Of a DNA stretch of 64,000 bases, positions 1 through 10,898 are shown in pieces. The notes beneath the pieces are model-generated. The model searched no databases. It saw nothing but the letters and a program-made list of their open reading frames with translations, and had not been told where the DNA came from. The stretch lies in the NCBI GenBank assembly GCA_029215795.1, contig JARDYH010000001.1, forward strand, positions 226,916,154 to 226,980,153, in the 5' to 3' direction. Made by a program: the position numbers and the translations under genes. The first letter of the stretch is position 1; the number at the start of each line of letters is the position of its first letter. The DNA comes from Anniella stebbinsi. Its lineage: Eukaryota > Chordata > Lepidosauria > Squamata > Anniellidae.

Positions 1-365
1 CTGAAAATTTTATGCACTATTTTATGCACGCAAGTAAAGGTGTAGGGCTGTGAAGTTCATTACATAAAGTTCTTATGTTTATGTCTGAAGTAGCTAGAAG
101 TGCCTGAGCACCTGCTCAAGAGCAACAGTATATCGGCCACACTGTTCTCAGCGGCCAGAGAAAAGGGAGCAGTAATGTGTACATGTTTTTGCAGGGAGTG
201 TGGATCTAGAAAAATAACAATGACTATGGATTCCTAGAGCCAGTCCTTTTCTGGAGTTGAATCTTTGGAAAATGAATGTGTACATGTGTATGTACAGGGG
301 GACACTTTGTCCCAAACTGATGTGCATTTATTATTAAGCTGTCTGAAGGACTTAGGCAGCTGCAC

Positions 366-680
366 TAACTCAGGCCATTGGTCCACCTAGCTCAGTCTAC
401 CCTAATAAGCCCTGGCTCTCTAGACACTGGGGTTTCAGACCCAGCTCTACCTGGACTGAATCTGGGACCTTCACCATGCAAAACAAAGAGCCTATCTACA
501 CTACTGCTTTAAAATGGTTTAAAACGGTTTATAACGGTTTATAACAGGAGTGACAACTGTTGGGGCCCAGGACACACTCCATATACAGTTTTCAAAACGT
601 TTTCAAAGTGTTGTATCCTGCTTGGTGTAGACAGGCCCATATACTCTGCCACCCAGCCGGCAGAGCAGCTATGGCTGGAC
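366..680 (-). mobile_element. tRNA-derived SINE, interrupted by a MITE
   Basis: Read on the minus strand this matches the common squamate tRNA-like SINE: a pol III head with 'gtagagca'-like text and a body ending near a 'tagctcagt' motif (plus-strand 'ggtccacctagctcagt' at about 380-396). The body (366-487) stops at the MITE at 488-637, and 'atactctgccaccca', matching the tRNA-like head, resumes after it. The copy is diverged and old. Two related copies lie at 2491-2665 (plus) and 17925-18325 (minus). Confidence 0.6.
488..637. mobile_element. Short inverted-repeat DNA transposon (TACAC-type MITE)
   Basis: The left end reads GAGCCTATCTACACTACTGC and the right end GCTTGGTGTAGACAGGC, which are imperfect inverted repeats. 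The interior contains repeats of 'aacggttta' and 'aaacg'. The same terminal wording recurs in elements at 17947-18159, 34378-34496, 43170-43741 and 54217-54421. It sits inside a SINE. No clear target duplication was seen here, so the ends are approximate. Confidence 0.6.
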
Positions 681-2490
681 TTTGAGGCTGAGGTCCACGG
701 TCCTACAGACCAGCCCCCCTGCCAAATGAGGGACAGGTGATGGAGGCAGTAGCAAACAGGCCTTGTGCTAGGACCTAGGCCAGCATGGGCATGCTGGAGC
801 CCACCGAGGAAGATGCTACCTGTCACAGCCACCTTTCATTCTTCTTATTTTGAAAATATAGTCTGGGGATAGCTGGCCAGGCATGTACGTAATTACAGTC
901 ATTCATTTCATTATTTTTCCTTAGAAATATATTACGGTGAAATTTTTTTAATGGTGCTTTTTCTCAAGTAAATGTGCTTAGCATCAGAAGCAAACTCCAT
1001 TTTATTCCTGTGGTCGTAACTGGGCTATGATTTAAGTGAGTTTAAAATGTGAAATGCTTTGAGTATTTCTATTTTATTAGGACTGGCGTACTGTTTTGTT
1101 TTGTTGCTCTAAGGTATCAGGAATGTATAAGCAGTTGTAAAGTGTGGAATGGTGGGGAGGAGAGAAATGTCAGTTGCATGCTTCGTAACTAATCTAAAAG
1201 CCATTAAATCCAGCATCTAAAATTACCTAGTAGCACCCAGCTTTAGGCTCTCTTCAGACATTCTAATGAATGCACATAGAACAGGAATGGGGTTTGCTAC
1301 TGAGATGCTGATCCCCAATGTATGTTCATTGCCCATGTTTAGGAATGCAGGATATTGTTTTTTAAATGTGGGAAGTCCATGTTATTTTTCCCATCAAAGA
1401 ACTAAAGATAAAGAACCAAAATAAATGGTACCAAAGAAGACCTAAATCACTTATAGTACATACAAGACTTTAATGTCAAGGAGTACTATGCAGCTCCATG
1501 ATGTTGAAGTGATTCGTTTGTATATATTTACTAGAATTGATGTGAGGGGCTGAATCTAATAGTGTGCCTACACCATTGCCGAGTTTCCCGTGCTCCACCC
1601 ATTCCCATCCCCAAGAGGCACCCACCACTCGCGGAATGAAGATTTAATGCTTCCTGGGCCAACCAGAAATGAGCGGAAATGCTAGTTTCTGGAATGGGGC
1701 AAGTTAGCAGAGCTAGCATAAGGGAGCTCTGCCAACCAGTCCCAATTGAGAAAAGAGAGTTTCTACTCGTTTCAAGGCTTCTTCTGAGAGGCACCTAATT
1801 TCTGTTGTGCAACTGGTAGGTCCCACTCATGCGATGATAACAGCAACCCACAGGAGAATCAGCAGGGGCTGAAGCGCTCCCATTTGATTCTGCCCCTGGT
1901 ATCCTTTAAAAAGAAAAAGAAAATGCTACTTGCAAAACTATTTTTCTGTAAAACTTTATTCTTCCCCCCTACCCATACCAGTGAATTCTGAACTCTCATT
2001 CACAGTCTGCAAAGCAACTAGGTTTGAATGTAGCCCACTCAGCCTATCTAGAAGGAACAGCAGAAATCTGTAGATCTGATGGGGTGATAATAATTTCTCC
2101 CGTTTCTATGAATTTGTCATTTTATATCATGGCAGTAAAATAAAGAAAACAGAGCGAGGCAAAGGGCTGGGTCAAGTCTGAGTCTTCCTTGCATGAACAA
2201 AAGGCTGAAGGAAAAGCATTTTTCTCAATTTCTATTTGCAATTCAACTAGGGGTTTGATGTGTGCTTTAAGGGGACCTTCGCTCCCAAAGCTCTAATATC
2301 TTCAAGTAAATCTTGAGAAGGCCAGACTATCTTACCAAAGAACTTCTCTCTCACACAGAGTCAATTCTCTTGATTGTTTCTTTCCAATGTTTTATGTGGT
2401 TGTTGACCCTTATCCAGCTCTAAATCCTTTTCTTGCTCTGTGTTTTGTTTGGGGAAGTGGTTGAATTTCCAAGCAGTCCTACAGGAAGGA
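681..2490. other. No gene recognised
   Basis: AT-rich intronic DNA. Short open frames here have no similarity I recognise and no codon-like structure. I see no further repeat that I can place. Confidence 0.5.
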
Positions 2491-2665
2491 GATTGTGTGC
2501 TCAGTGGTAGAGCACATATTTTAATACAGCTAGCAGTGATGGGAAAGACTCCTGCCTGAGACCCTGCAGAGCAATTCATAGTAGATAATACTGGGCTGGA
2601 TACAGCAATAGTCTCTGACCTGGTATACAGTAGCTTCCTATGTTCATGGCTGGTGCTGTGAAGTG
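2491..2665 (+). mobile_element. tRNA-derived SINE, plus strand
   Basis: The sequence has the pol III A-box-like text 'gctcagtggtagagcac' at about 2499-2515, followed by a body with 'gggaaagactcctgcctgagaccctg' character and 'tactgggctggatacagcaatagtctctgac', ending at 'cttcctatgttc'. This is the layout of the squamate tRNA-derived SINE. The B box region is degraded, so the copy is unlikely to be transcribed. Confidence 0.7.
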
Positions 2666-3120
2666 GGTTCAAGGAAGGTGAAACCAAACTACCTTCCTGG
2701 GGGCAATATGGTAATGTGTATATCTGGCATCATCAAAGCCATGGGATCTGAAGGACTGCCTGTGCCCATGCTTTAAAATCGGTATTGGAGGCTGTGCTCA
2801 TCTTTAAGGTCACTTAAGGAATGTGCCACTGGCCTTTTCCCTTGTGGTATTTAAAAAACCATTGCAAGTTTACCCGTTTTTAATAGCTTTTATCTGATGT
2901 GTTTTATTGGTCATGGTACGGTTCCAAGCACTTCTAAAAGGAAGAGATCTAGTTAGTGGAGTTCCCTTTTGCAAACTTCGCTGATCTGTGCCTTTCTGGA
3001 AATGAGCATTCCTGCTCATTTCAGATTGCTTCAAGAACTGCTAGGTTCCCATTGCACTAGCAGTAGGTTCCACTCACACGCAGGCAGTTTTGGATACTGC
3101 CCATCAGGTTTTAATGCAGA

Positions 3121-3195
3121 AGTAAGCAACCTCATGTCCTCCAGATGTTTTGGACTAAAACTCCCATAGTCTCTGACCATTGGCCATACTGGATA
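3121..3195 (+). mobile_element. hAT-like MITE fragment ('aactcccat' family)
   Basis: Contains 'ctccagatgttttggact' and 'aactcccatag' followed by 'gaccattggccatactgg'. This is one arm of a very common palindromic short transposon found at least ten times in this window (8837, 23631, 38091, 43925, 46955, 47312, 60607, 63621 and others). Confidence 0.6.
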
Positions 3196-3419
3196 GAGCT
3201 TGGATTCTTGATGTTTTGTGGGCTAAATCTAACATGACCCAAGCAGAGTTTCCCTTCCTCTTCTCTCAGTCCCCTGCAGCAAAATATGCAGCCTCCAGAT
3301 CTGCTCTAGAAGGTCTCCCAACCCACGAGAGCAGCTTTGAGGGGTGCAGGGAGGAAGAGGAAATTAGTCCACCAGTGGTGCCTGTTCCACTGTCAAAAGT
3401 GGAACATCCCAGTTGAATT

Positions 3420-3580
3420 TAAAGATGTTTTTAATAATGTATTAGTTTATTTGTTTTTAATGTTTTATCTATTTTATGGTCTTTGTATTTAGATTTATTG
3501 TTGTTCCCCGCCTTGATTCAGAGGGAGAGGCAGGTTAGAAATAAATAAATATATTATTATTATTATTAATTAATTATGTT
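3420..3580 (+). mobile_element. LINE 3' end (L2/CR1-like tail)
   Basis: A T-rich 3' UTR leads into 'ccccgccttgattcagagggagaggcaggtta' and an (AAATA)/(TTA) simple tail at 3538-3575. This is the usual ending of L2/CR1-group LINEs in reptiles. A second, more diverged tail of the same type is at 3640-3752, ending in AAATA repeats. Confidence 0.55.
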
Positions 3581-3639
3581 ATTAAAAGGACATCACTGGA
3601 AGCAACCTTGTATTTTTAGAAAATATTTAATGCTAATGT

Positions 3640-3752
3640 TGTTATAATATTTTATTAATATATTATTTTGTTTACCACCTTGACTGGATTTGGTTGAGAA
3701 AAATGGCTTCTCAATATTTAAATAAATATTTAATAAATAAATAAAGATAACA
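3640..3752 (+). mobile_element. LINE 3' end, diverged
   Basis: 'tgtttaccaccttgactgg' followed by 'aataaatatttaataaataaataaa'. It follows the tail at 3420-3580 in the same orientation. The family is not certain. Confidence 0.4.
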
Positions 3753-3875
3753 TGTACCAACAATACAAGCTGAAAAAGAACAGAAAACAGATGATTTTTC
3801 CCCAAATGCTTGCTGAGAAAGTTTGTAAATATACAAGCTCATTCTCAAACAAGTTATAGGGAACTCACCTAGTAC

Positions 3876-5477
3876 AGGAACTCACAAGCTTGGTTTGGTA
3901 GAATAGCGGTTATTAAAATGAAGATATTACCTAAGGTTAATTTTTTGTTTAGAATGCTACCTATTAGAATTTCAGCAGCTGAGCTTAAAAATTGGCAAAA
4001 TATGATTAATGCATATTGTAATGGGGATAAAAGAGTTAGGATAAACAAGGGGTTATGGTATAAGACTCAAAAGAAAGGAGGTTTAGGACTTCCTAACATT
4101 AAGAATTACTATATTGCTAATCAGTTAAGATATGTTATTCATGCTATTTTAGGGGAGCAAGATTTGGAATGGCTGGAATCGCAAACAGTAGAGATAGAAT
4201 GTAAATTGCGAAATATATTTTTTACCAAAATGCAGAAGAAAGAATGGAAGGTACTGGACAACCCATTATTGGAAAATATAATATCGATATGGGAGAAGTA
4301 TAGGGGGAAGTTGATACCAGGAGATTCTCCGCTAGCCCCAGTTGTAGTAGTGGGAAACTTCCCAAGAGCATTAAAATCAGAGATGGAAGTGAGACTGAAA
4401 GAACAAGATATTCTTAAGCTAAGGAATTGGATGGGAAAGATGAAAGATAGTGAGCATATTAAAGATTTGTTTAAAGGACAGAAGATAGCGTGGTTCAAGT
4501 GTCTGCAACTGGTAAAATGGACAGAGGAATGGAGGATAAAAAATAAGAAATGTAGAAATAATACCAGATTTGAAGATTTAATTGAACAAATAGAAAAAAA
4601 AGATGAAGCCAGAGCTAAAAAAGGACTCACTAGCGAGATATATAAAATTTTAATAGAGGAGGAATTTCAGGACTCACTTAAGGTTATAAAAGAGGTATGG
4701 GAAGAAGATATAAGGGAAAAAAATAATGAAGATAATTGGGGGAGGATGTGGAATGTAAGAATGTTGAAATTATTGTTGATTAGAATTAAGGAGAACTATT
4801 ATAAGACAGTTTGGAGATGGTATCTAACACCTGTAAGATTTCACCAGATTGATAAAAAAGTGTCCAAGAATTGTTGGAGGGGATGTCAGGAGGTTGGGAC
4901 CTATTTTCATATGTGGTGGAGCTGTGAACAAATACAAAAATTCTGGGAAAAGGTTTTTAAAGAAATAAGTGATATAATTGGAAGTAAATTGGAATTAAAC
5001 CCGAAGCTAGCTCTACTAGCAATATGGGATAGTAGGAATAAGCATATAATTAATAGAGAATTGGTAAACAACCTCCTGGCACCCGTTAGAATAATGATTG
5101 CTAAAAATTGGAAAGGGCAACGAAGTTATAAAATAGAAGATTGGTATAAAGAAATTTGGGATATAGCATTGAATGATATGTTGACATGTAAAATGAAAAT
5201 AATGAGGGGAATGTCCAGTAAGAGTGATTTTGGAGATATATGGACTCCCTTTTTGGAATATGTTTTAAGATCGGGAAAGGGACAGTCGCCTTCAAAAGAA
5301 TCATTAAAATTTTGGAAGGAAGATGGATGAATGTGAGTAGGTCTCGGGGGGGGTGCACGGGGGTAGTCGAGGGAGTTAGTTTGTTTATATATTATGTATT
5401 ATGTGTATGTTTGTTTTGTTTTGTTGAAAAATTAATAAAAATTATACTAAAAAAAAAAAAAAAAAGGAACTCACAAG
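3876..5477 (+). mobile_element. 5'-truncated LINE-1 with 13-bp target duplication
   Basis: The element body is 3889-5464 and ends in a poly(A) run. It is bounded by a perfect 13-bp direct repeat, AGGAACTCACAAG, at 3876-3888 and 5465-5477, the signature of target-primed insertion by L1. The body begins inside ORF2 and carries its C-terminal part, a short G-rich then T-rich 3' UTR (5331-5449) with 'aattaataaaaattatact', then the A-run. The perfect duplication and the uninterrupted reading frame say the insertion is young. L1 inserts with an endonuclease/reverse transcriptase encoded by ORF2; this copy lacks ORF1, the endonuclease and most of the RT. Confidence 0.93.
3889..5330 (+). pseudogene. 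L1 ORF2 C-terminal fragment, frame still open
   Basis: The frame is open from the insertion boundary (reading ...WFGRIAVIKMKILPK) to the TGA at 5328-5330, about 480 residues. The opening 'WFGRIAVIKM..LPK' is the block after the RT thumb in vertebrate L1 ORF2. Further on are 'GGLGLPNIKNYYIANQL' and a C-terminal Cys/His-containing segment ('SKNCWRGCQEVGTYFHMWWSCEQIQKFW'), which fits the L1 C-terminal domain. There is no native start, because truncation removed the endonuclease and catalytic RT motifs, so it is a dead fragment despite lacking stops. The internal ATG at 3918 is just an internal Met. The frame is rich in Lys and Ile, reflecting A-rich L1 codon usage. Confidence 0.92.
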
Positions 5478-7970
5478 TAAAGGATTATGACATGACTTAA
5501 AAAATGTAAATGGAAAGTATAAGAGAATGTCTGAGATGTCAACCCAGTGGTCCCAACTGAATGATCAAACCAAACGTCATCTTATGAATTCAGGGTGCAA
5601 TCTACATCCCACTGAAGTAAATGGCAAATACTCCATTCATTTAATGTAGGGGTTCAGAACTATATTTGGATGGGGGACAAATTGCCCCCACTAAGCCCTC
5701 CACCAGCCAGATGACATCAGTGGGCATGGTCATTCCTATTGACATAATTGCTCAATCCCACAGCCATTTTGACTTTCTCCATGCTGGGAGAGGAACTGAG
5801 TTTCATGCCTTTCGCAGCTCAGAGAAAGGGACTTGGCAACCACTCTTTCCAGCAGCAGCCAATTCCCTGACTTTCTCCAGTGTGCTATCCCCACGAGGAC
5901 ACCAGAAAGAATGCCCCCTGCCACCTGCATCCCCACTGTTATTTCCAGAGACAACAGTGAGGATTCTTCCAAGCTGGATGACAAGCCCTGCCCCCTGGAG
6001 GAATCCAATGGTATTCTGTGGGCTGGATGCAGGGGTTCTGCACCCCTCATTTAATCATTCTGGATTTCAACACGTCTCTCAGACTGCAATCCTACTAACA
6101 TTCTATTGAATGAATCCCACTGAACACAATAAATCCCACAGAAGGCATTGAACACAATGGAAATTAGTTACTTCCAAGTAATCATGCATAGGGGCTGCTC
6201 TGTCACTCACTTAAGCAGAGAATTGCTGGCAGTTCTGTGCCAGGATAATGAAGGAGCATATGGCCAAAGATATCTATGGCTGCTTTACATTTATTCCCAG
6301 CTCGTTGCACATTTCTTCTATAAAATGTTTGTAATGCATGGAACCTGAAAGCTTACATTAAAGGGAATTAATGACAGCATGTAACTGGTTTGATTCTGTC
6401 AATGGAGGCCAGTTCACACAGATAGCTGACAATTACCATGCACCTATAGTATATGAGGAGCTAACTTGTTTGTTTCCACATGTAATTTTTAAAAATTCAA
6501 AAGAAAGAGTGAATTTGGAATAATAACTTAAAAACCTAGGAGGATATTAAAGAAAAAAATGTGCCTGTGTGGTAGCTAGGCAAAATTTACAGCATATTCA
6601 CTGCAGGGAGAAAGTTTCAGAGCTAGAAATACACTCATACTTCCTTGTAAGCATATGTAGAGTGAGGACTTTGGTTTGCTGATGTGGATGAATGTTAAGG
6701 GCTCCACGTCAGTGAGTGTATGTTTGTTTGTAGTCCATAATTCCCAACTGGCACTCACTGACATGCTTCTGCGTTTGATTTCAAGCTCCTGTTTTATTTT
6801 AGAGGCAGCTGCTACCAAACTAAGATACTGTTGGCAGGAACGTTTGCTTTTCTGAAGGCTAACTGTGTTCTTTAAGCCAAGTAAAGAGGAAATCCTTGTG
6901 CTCCACATTCAAGGCTACAGAAACAGTCTTTTTTCTTTTGCCCAATTTAGAGCATCACAAAACGCTTTGTTAACTTTTCAGTAGTAATCTAATCAGATGG
7001 GCAATTTTCCTATTTCCCTGTGTATCTTGACGCCTGCATCAATACTCCCATAGTTGGCCAGGGATTTTCACCAAGAATATTGCAGGTACCCTTCCTCACC
7101 ACATCTTCCTTTGACATGTTATCCTAAATGCACTTATGTACACCCACCTGCCCCAGTACCTAAGGCCACAACCCCATGCACACTTAAAATGTAATGATAA
7201 GCACATTTACTTATATGTATTAGTATAGCCCACTTTATCTTGTCAAAAGTCAATGCAAAGATACTAACAAAATACAATCATTAAAACAATAAACCAACAA
7301 AATTATTAGGCAGCAAGTTCTACTGAAATCAGTGGGATTTCGTTTTGAGCCAAAATGCTATGTTGTTCCTGTGGATTAAGCCCAATGAATTCAGTGGGAC
7401 TTACTTCTGCATAGGACTACACATGATTTTTGGAACCCAAGAACCTTTCCATTATTTTCTTCCTTCATACAATTGTGTAATAAGTGAGCAAACTATTCAT
7501 TGTGTAGTAATTGAGCAAAGCCAAAAGCACTGGTTACTTGTAATTTGGTCTGTCTGCCAGGGCCAGTTCTACCATTAGGCAGAGTGAGGCAGCCACCCCA
7601 GGCAGCAGATACCGAGAGGAGAGAAGCAGACACTGTTGTGTGTGCCATATAGTCTGTTCTGTGCCCTCTAAGCCAGCTGCTCCGCTACTTCCCTCAGGTA
7701 CAGTGGAAGATATTATTCTATCACCGGTGTTGAAGTAAGATTCAATTACCAGTGTAGTCAGTTTTATACATGGAATGGCGGGAGGCGTTATCTCATCCAC
7801 CTCAGGTAGCCAGTTGTCTTGGATGGGCCCTGCTGTTTAAGCATTGTAGTTCTTTCACATAACCTTTTTAAGAGTTGATTTTGTCTCCTCTTACAGTAAT
7901 GTTTTCCATGTGACTCCCATTAGTTTCAGTGGGGCTTCTAAAGCAGACTTTCCCTACTTACTTCTATGGC
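5478..7970. other. No gene; scattered short repeats
   Basis: Mostly single-copy intronic sequence. A snap-back repeat with 'tcagtgggacttacttctgcatagga' wording lies at about 7325-7425. A copy of an interspersed repeat beginning 'ccagttctaccattaggcagagtgaggc' is at 7562-7620, and its reverse complement recurs at 13440-13515. No exon-like frame recognised. Confidence 0.5.
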
Positions 7971-7971
7971 T

Positions 7972-8528
7972 TAAGGCCCTTTCCGCACCATACGGGTGGA
8001 AAGGGCGAGAAGCAGGCAAATCCAGAAATAGCCACTTCCAGGTTAGGCACACTGAAGCCACTTCAAAAATGCGATGGCCCGGGCTTCTCCCGGGCCGTCG
8101 CAAGTCACGGCGGCCATTTCCCCCCGAAGATCCGCGGAAGAGCGCACGAGTGCTCCTCCGCAACTGTAAATGTAAAAAAAAAAAATTCCCGCACGCAATT
8201 GCACCCCCCTCCCCCGCCATCCTGGGGATGGCAAAATTGGGTCCCCCGTCTCCTGATAGCCTCTGAGCCGCGTGGTGCAGCTCCGAGGACATCGGTGCAG
8301 CCGCGCTTACTTGCGAGTAAGAACAGCTGCGCTGGAATGGCCGGCCACACCAGCCGCCCATCTCACCGTTGTCCCGAGAACAGGGGAAAAATCGGGACAA
8401 AAGCGTTTCCTGAACTCCTGGGAAAATGGAGGGCTGCCTGCTTGCAGGATGCTCTGTGCGTCATGTGGCCTTTCTGTGAGCAGGTAGGGGCGGCCCCGGG
8501 AAAAATGGCTGGTGCAGAAAGGGCCTAA
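7972..8528. mobile_element. 551-bp 3-bp-TSD MITE (GGCCCTTTC ends), CpG-rich
   Basis: The body is 7975-8525. Ends are inverted repeats GGCCCTTTCCGCACCA and TGGTGCAGAAAGGGCC, flanked by TAA on both sides (7972-7974, 8526-8528). A 3-bp TWA-type duplication and GGCC-type termini fit PIF/Harbinger-like non-autonomous elements. The interior is CpG-rich, with 'tgcgagtaag' and 'ccgggcttctcccgggcc'. The overlapping long open frames on both strands result from high GC and are not genes. Relatives are at 36756-37318, 49237-49416 and 61357-61901. Confidence 0.8.
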
Positions 8529-8815
8529 GACTCGGCTATCATACCGTACAAACTGAAAATTATTAAACAATCCCCCTCACTTGATGTTGAGTGCTGCAGC
8601 CAAGGTGGGCAGTGAATTTGCTTATGCCCAGCATAAAATACAAGGAAACAAGCATCTTCTAGAACAACTTCCTTGTCGTAATAGATTAATAGATTATTAT
8701 TTTTTGCGAGAGGTGGGCTAGTAAAAATGTTAATCTTAGTTACTATAAAAATGAAAGGAAAAAAGTCAGAATCATGATCCGGGATGGAGCAAACCATCTC
8801 CAAGGATGGAGAGAC

Positions 8816-9140
8816 AGTGTGCTGTAGTGGTTAGAGCAGGAGTGGGCAACCTGTGGCCCTTCCAATATTGCCAGACTTTCCATTGGCCATACTGGGTAGC
8901 AAATTGGAGTTCTACAACATTTCAAGGGTGAGAGGTTCCCCACCCATAGGTTAGGGTGTCAGACAAGAAGCAAGGAGACTTGGGTTTAAATCCCCAATGA
9001 ACTATAAAGCTATTACGGTGACCTAACCTACCTCACAGGGTTGTTGTAAGGATAAAATAGGAGGGGAAGAAGAGACAATGTACATAATCCTGAGCTCCCT
9101 GAAGGAGGCATGGGATAAACATGTAATAAATAAATGACAG
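8816..9140 (+). mobile_element. tRNA-derived MIR-like SINE, split by a hAT MITE
   Basis: The head 'gtgctgtagtggttagag' (A-box-like) is at about 8819-8836. After the inserted MITE the body continues with 'gtgtcagac', 'cttgggtttaaatcccc' (B-box-like), 'cctacctcacagggttgttgtaaggataaaata' and ends in 'atgtaataaataaatgac'. The layout (tRNA head, CORE-like middle with 'cacagggttgttg', LINE-like tail) is that of MIR/CORE SINEs mobilised by L2-type LINEs. A minus-strand relative is at 22235-22478. Confidence 0.75.
8829..8956. mobile_element. hAT-like MITE nested in a SINE
   Basis: The body is 8837-8948 (112 bp), starting CAGGAGTGGGCAACC and ending GGTTCCCCACCCATA, which are imperfect inverted repeats. 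It is flanked by 8-bp duplications GGTTAGAG (8829-8836) and GGTTAGGG (8949-8956), 7 of 8 identical. Eight-base duplications and CAG/TA-G termini are hAT features. It interrupts the SINE head. Confidence 0.8.
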
Positions 9141-9519
9141 TAGACAACTGCCCACATTCTTTTCCCATTGCATAGCAACTTACTCCCTTTCCTCACCCCT
9201 GCTATATCTATCTGATACTTTCAGCTCCTTCTGCAGGTGTATAGTTTTGGAAAGGGTGTTTAGAAAGAGCTACAAGGGCCCTAGGAACCTTATTTCAGAC
9301 CTACAAGTATGTTCGAAAGCAGCATTTACCCTTATACCCTTATCTTTTGTAATAATACTATATTGTAAGGTTTATTATTAGCGCTCTACCAGACCAATTT
9401 TGCTCATTTTTGTTTTAAACTGAAGCCTGAGCAGTGTAGGCATGCAGAAAATGTGGAAACTTCAAAAAAGTTCAAAGCTCATTCTTTGCTAGCAATTAAT
9501 ATCCTCCATGTCAAACAGG

Positions 9520-9780
9520 CAGGGCAGCCCCTCCGCCTTCGGGATGGCAGACAGCTCTGTTTGGCCTATCAGTGTGGCATGAAAGCGGGCCCTGGCCCAA
9601 TCACGTGGTTAGGCTGCCGCTGCCAGTGGACAGGGGGAAGGGAATGGAGACAGCCAATTGGGGCTGCCCCGCATGCAAATTTCAGAGGGGGGATTCACTA
9701 TGCATGAGCTACATTTGCATTATTCATGAGCCCCTCTGTGGTGAGGGGACTGCAGGCAAAAAAGCAGGAAAGCAGCAGGA
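9520..9780. promoter_or_regulatory. GC-rich patch with paired octamers (candidate element)
   Basis: In an AT-rich intron this stretch is GC-rich and has two POU-type octamers in opposite orientation: ATGCAAAT at 9673-9680 and ATTTGCAT at 9713-9720. CCAAT-like boxes lie just upstream. It is about 1.2-1.4 kb inside GALNT5 intron 1. No repeat family is recognised. A regulatory role is inference only. Confidence 0.25.
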
Positions 9781-10329
9781 TTACTAGCACCAATGGTGAC
9801 ATAGGCTTTACGTTAGTCTATATATAGTGTATTTATCTTTATTCCCATCTTTTTATCTCCATACCAGGCAAAGTTTCACATACTAATTTCCTGTGTCCAG
9901 GAACAGGTATAGTAAAACAAAACAAAACAAAACACTAAAAGAAACTAGAAGCTCCCACCTTCTTGGTTATAGAATTCCCCTGCCCCCAATATACCAGAGA
10001 TATTCCAGATGGTTCTTCAATAATATTTCTGCCTAGTCAGGCTAAATTAGCCCTCAAGCAAGCGCTGATTATGAACAGATTACCAATCAAGTGCCTACTA
10101 TGGCTGTATACCACAAAGCCAGTCAGTGTATGAACGAAACTTTTAATCCTGTAGCACAGTAGTTATTACCTATAACCTGGAGAGTAGTATGATCCAGTGT
10201 ACACAATGTTCTGTGAGAAGCAACAAAACGTAAGTTTAACTCCCAGCTCAGCTAATTAGGGGGATGGAGGTGGTTGTTATCATTGAATGAACTTGATTAA
10301 ACCATAGTTTGTATTATCTATGAAATGGT

Positions 10330-10400
10330 GAACCGCCCAGAGAGATTTGGCTATTAGGCGGCATAGAAATGAAATAAATAAATGAAATAAATAAAAATAG
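10330..10400 (+). mobile_element. L2-type LINE 3' tail
   Basis: 'accgcccagagagatttggctattaggcggcatagaaatg' followed by AAATA repeats. It matches the 3' terminus of the L2-type copies at 27345-30423 and 56592-58614. Confidence 0.75.
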
Positions 10401-10892
10401 TGACGTGTCTCGGTGGATACCTGTGAGGGTGAAGCACAGAAAAAGCTGCTATATGGAGTTATTGAATTAATTAATTATAATAACAAAGCTATACTTTTGT
10501 AAATTGAAGCAAAATTCTAGGCAATAATTAGGGTGGGTTTTAAAATGATATTATCTAGGGATTCTAGGGAGATGGGTCTTTGTGTATTGTGATTACATGG
10601 GGTGGATTTAGTTTACACTTTAGCTAGGTATGAGATGCAGTTTGAAATTATCAAATTAATTCTACAACCAGGTTAAAATTATGTACAAAGTAAACATTTT
10701 CATCCAGTATAATAAAAGCATTCAGGCCTATTCTTGTGGTTCCCATTAAAATGAACGGTTATGCTTTATAAACATTTATTTTCATTGTAACTCAATATTA
10801 TTGACAGCTAACTCCAGCTGACAGGAAGAAAATCCATTGGATCAATAATTCATAGTAGCCAAAATCTGTGCTGTGCAATGCAAGGAAACAGA

Positions 10893-10898
10893 TCTTAC
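10893..10898 (-). promoter_or_regulatory. GALNT5: Splice donor of GALNT5 coding exon 1
   Basis: On the minus strand the exon ends ...CCC ATT GG and the intron begins GTAAGA at 10898. The codon is split after its second base, so the next exon must supply the last base of a Gly codon. The open frame itself would stop two bases into the intron, as expected for a genuine boundary. Confidence 0.88.

Larger units (their letters stand above)
1..10898 (-). other. GALNT5: Presumed GALNT5 intron 1 (partial)
   Basis: The GALNT5 coding exon ends at 10899 with a GTAAG donor read on the minus strand, so sequence to its left is intronic until the next exon. I found no stretch resembling the next conserved coding part of the family (start of the GT-A catalytic domain), so the whole left end is read as intron 1. 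It is filled with repeats listed separately. The intron reaching the window edge is inference. Confidence 0.7.

Noticed and set aside
2499..2560. Possible tRNA gene from 'gctcagtggtagagcac'
   Set aside because: The rest does not fold as a tRNA and the surrounding sequence is the known tRNA-derived SINE.
4139..4630. 163-codon minus-strand open frame
   Set aside because: It is the antisense of the L1 ORF2 remnant; its Ser/Phe-rich product only mirrors the Lys/Glu-rich L1 codons.
7929..8528. Overlapping long open frames on both strands (up to 199 codons)
   Set aside because: They lie wholly inside a GC-rich MITE with clear terminal repeats and a TAA duplication; high GC keeps frames open.
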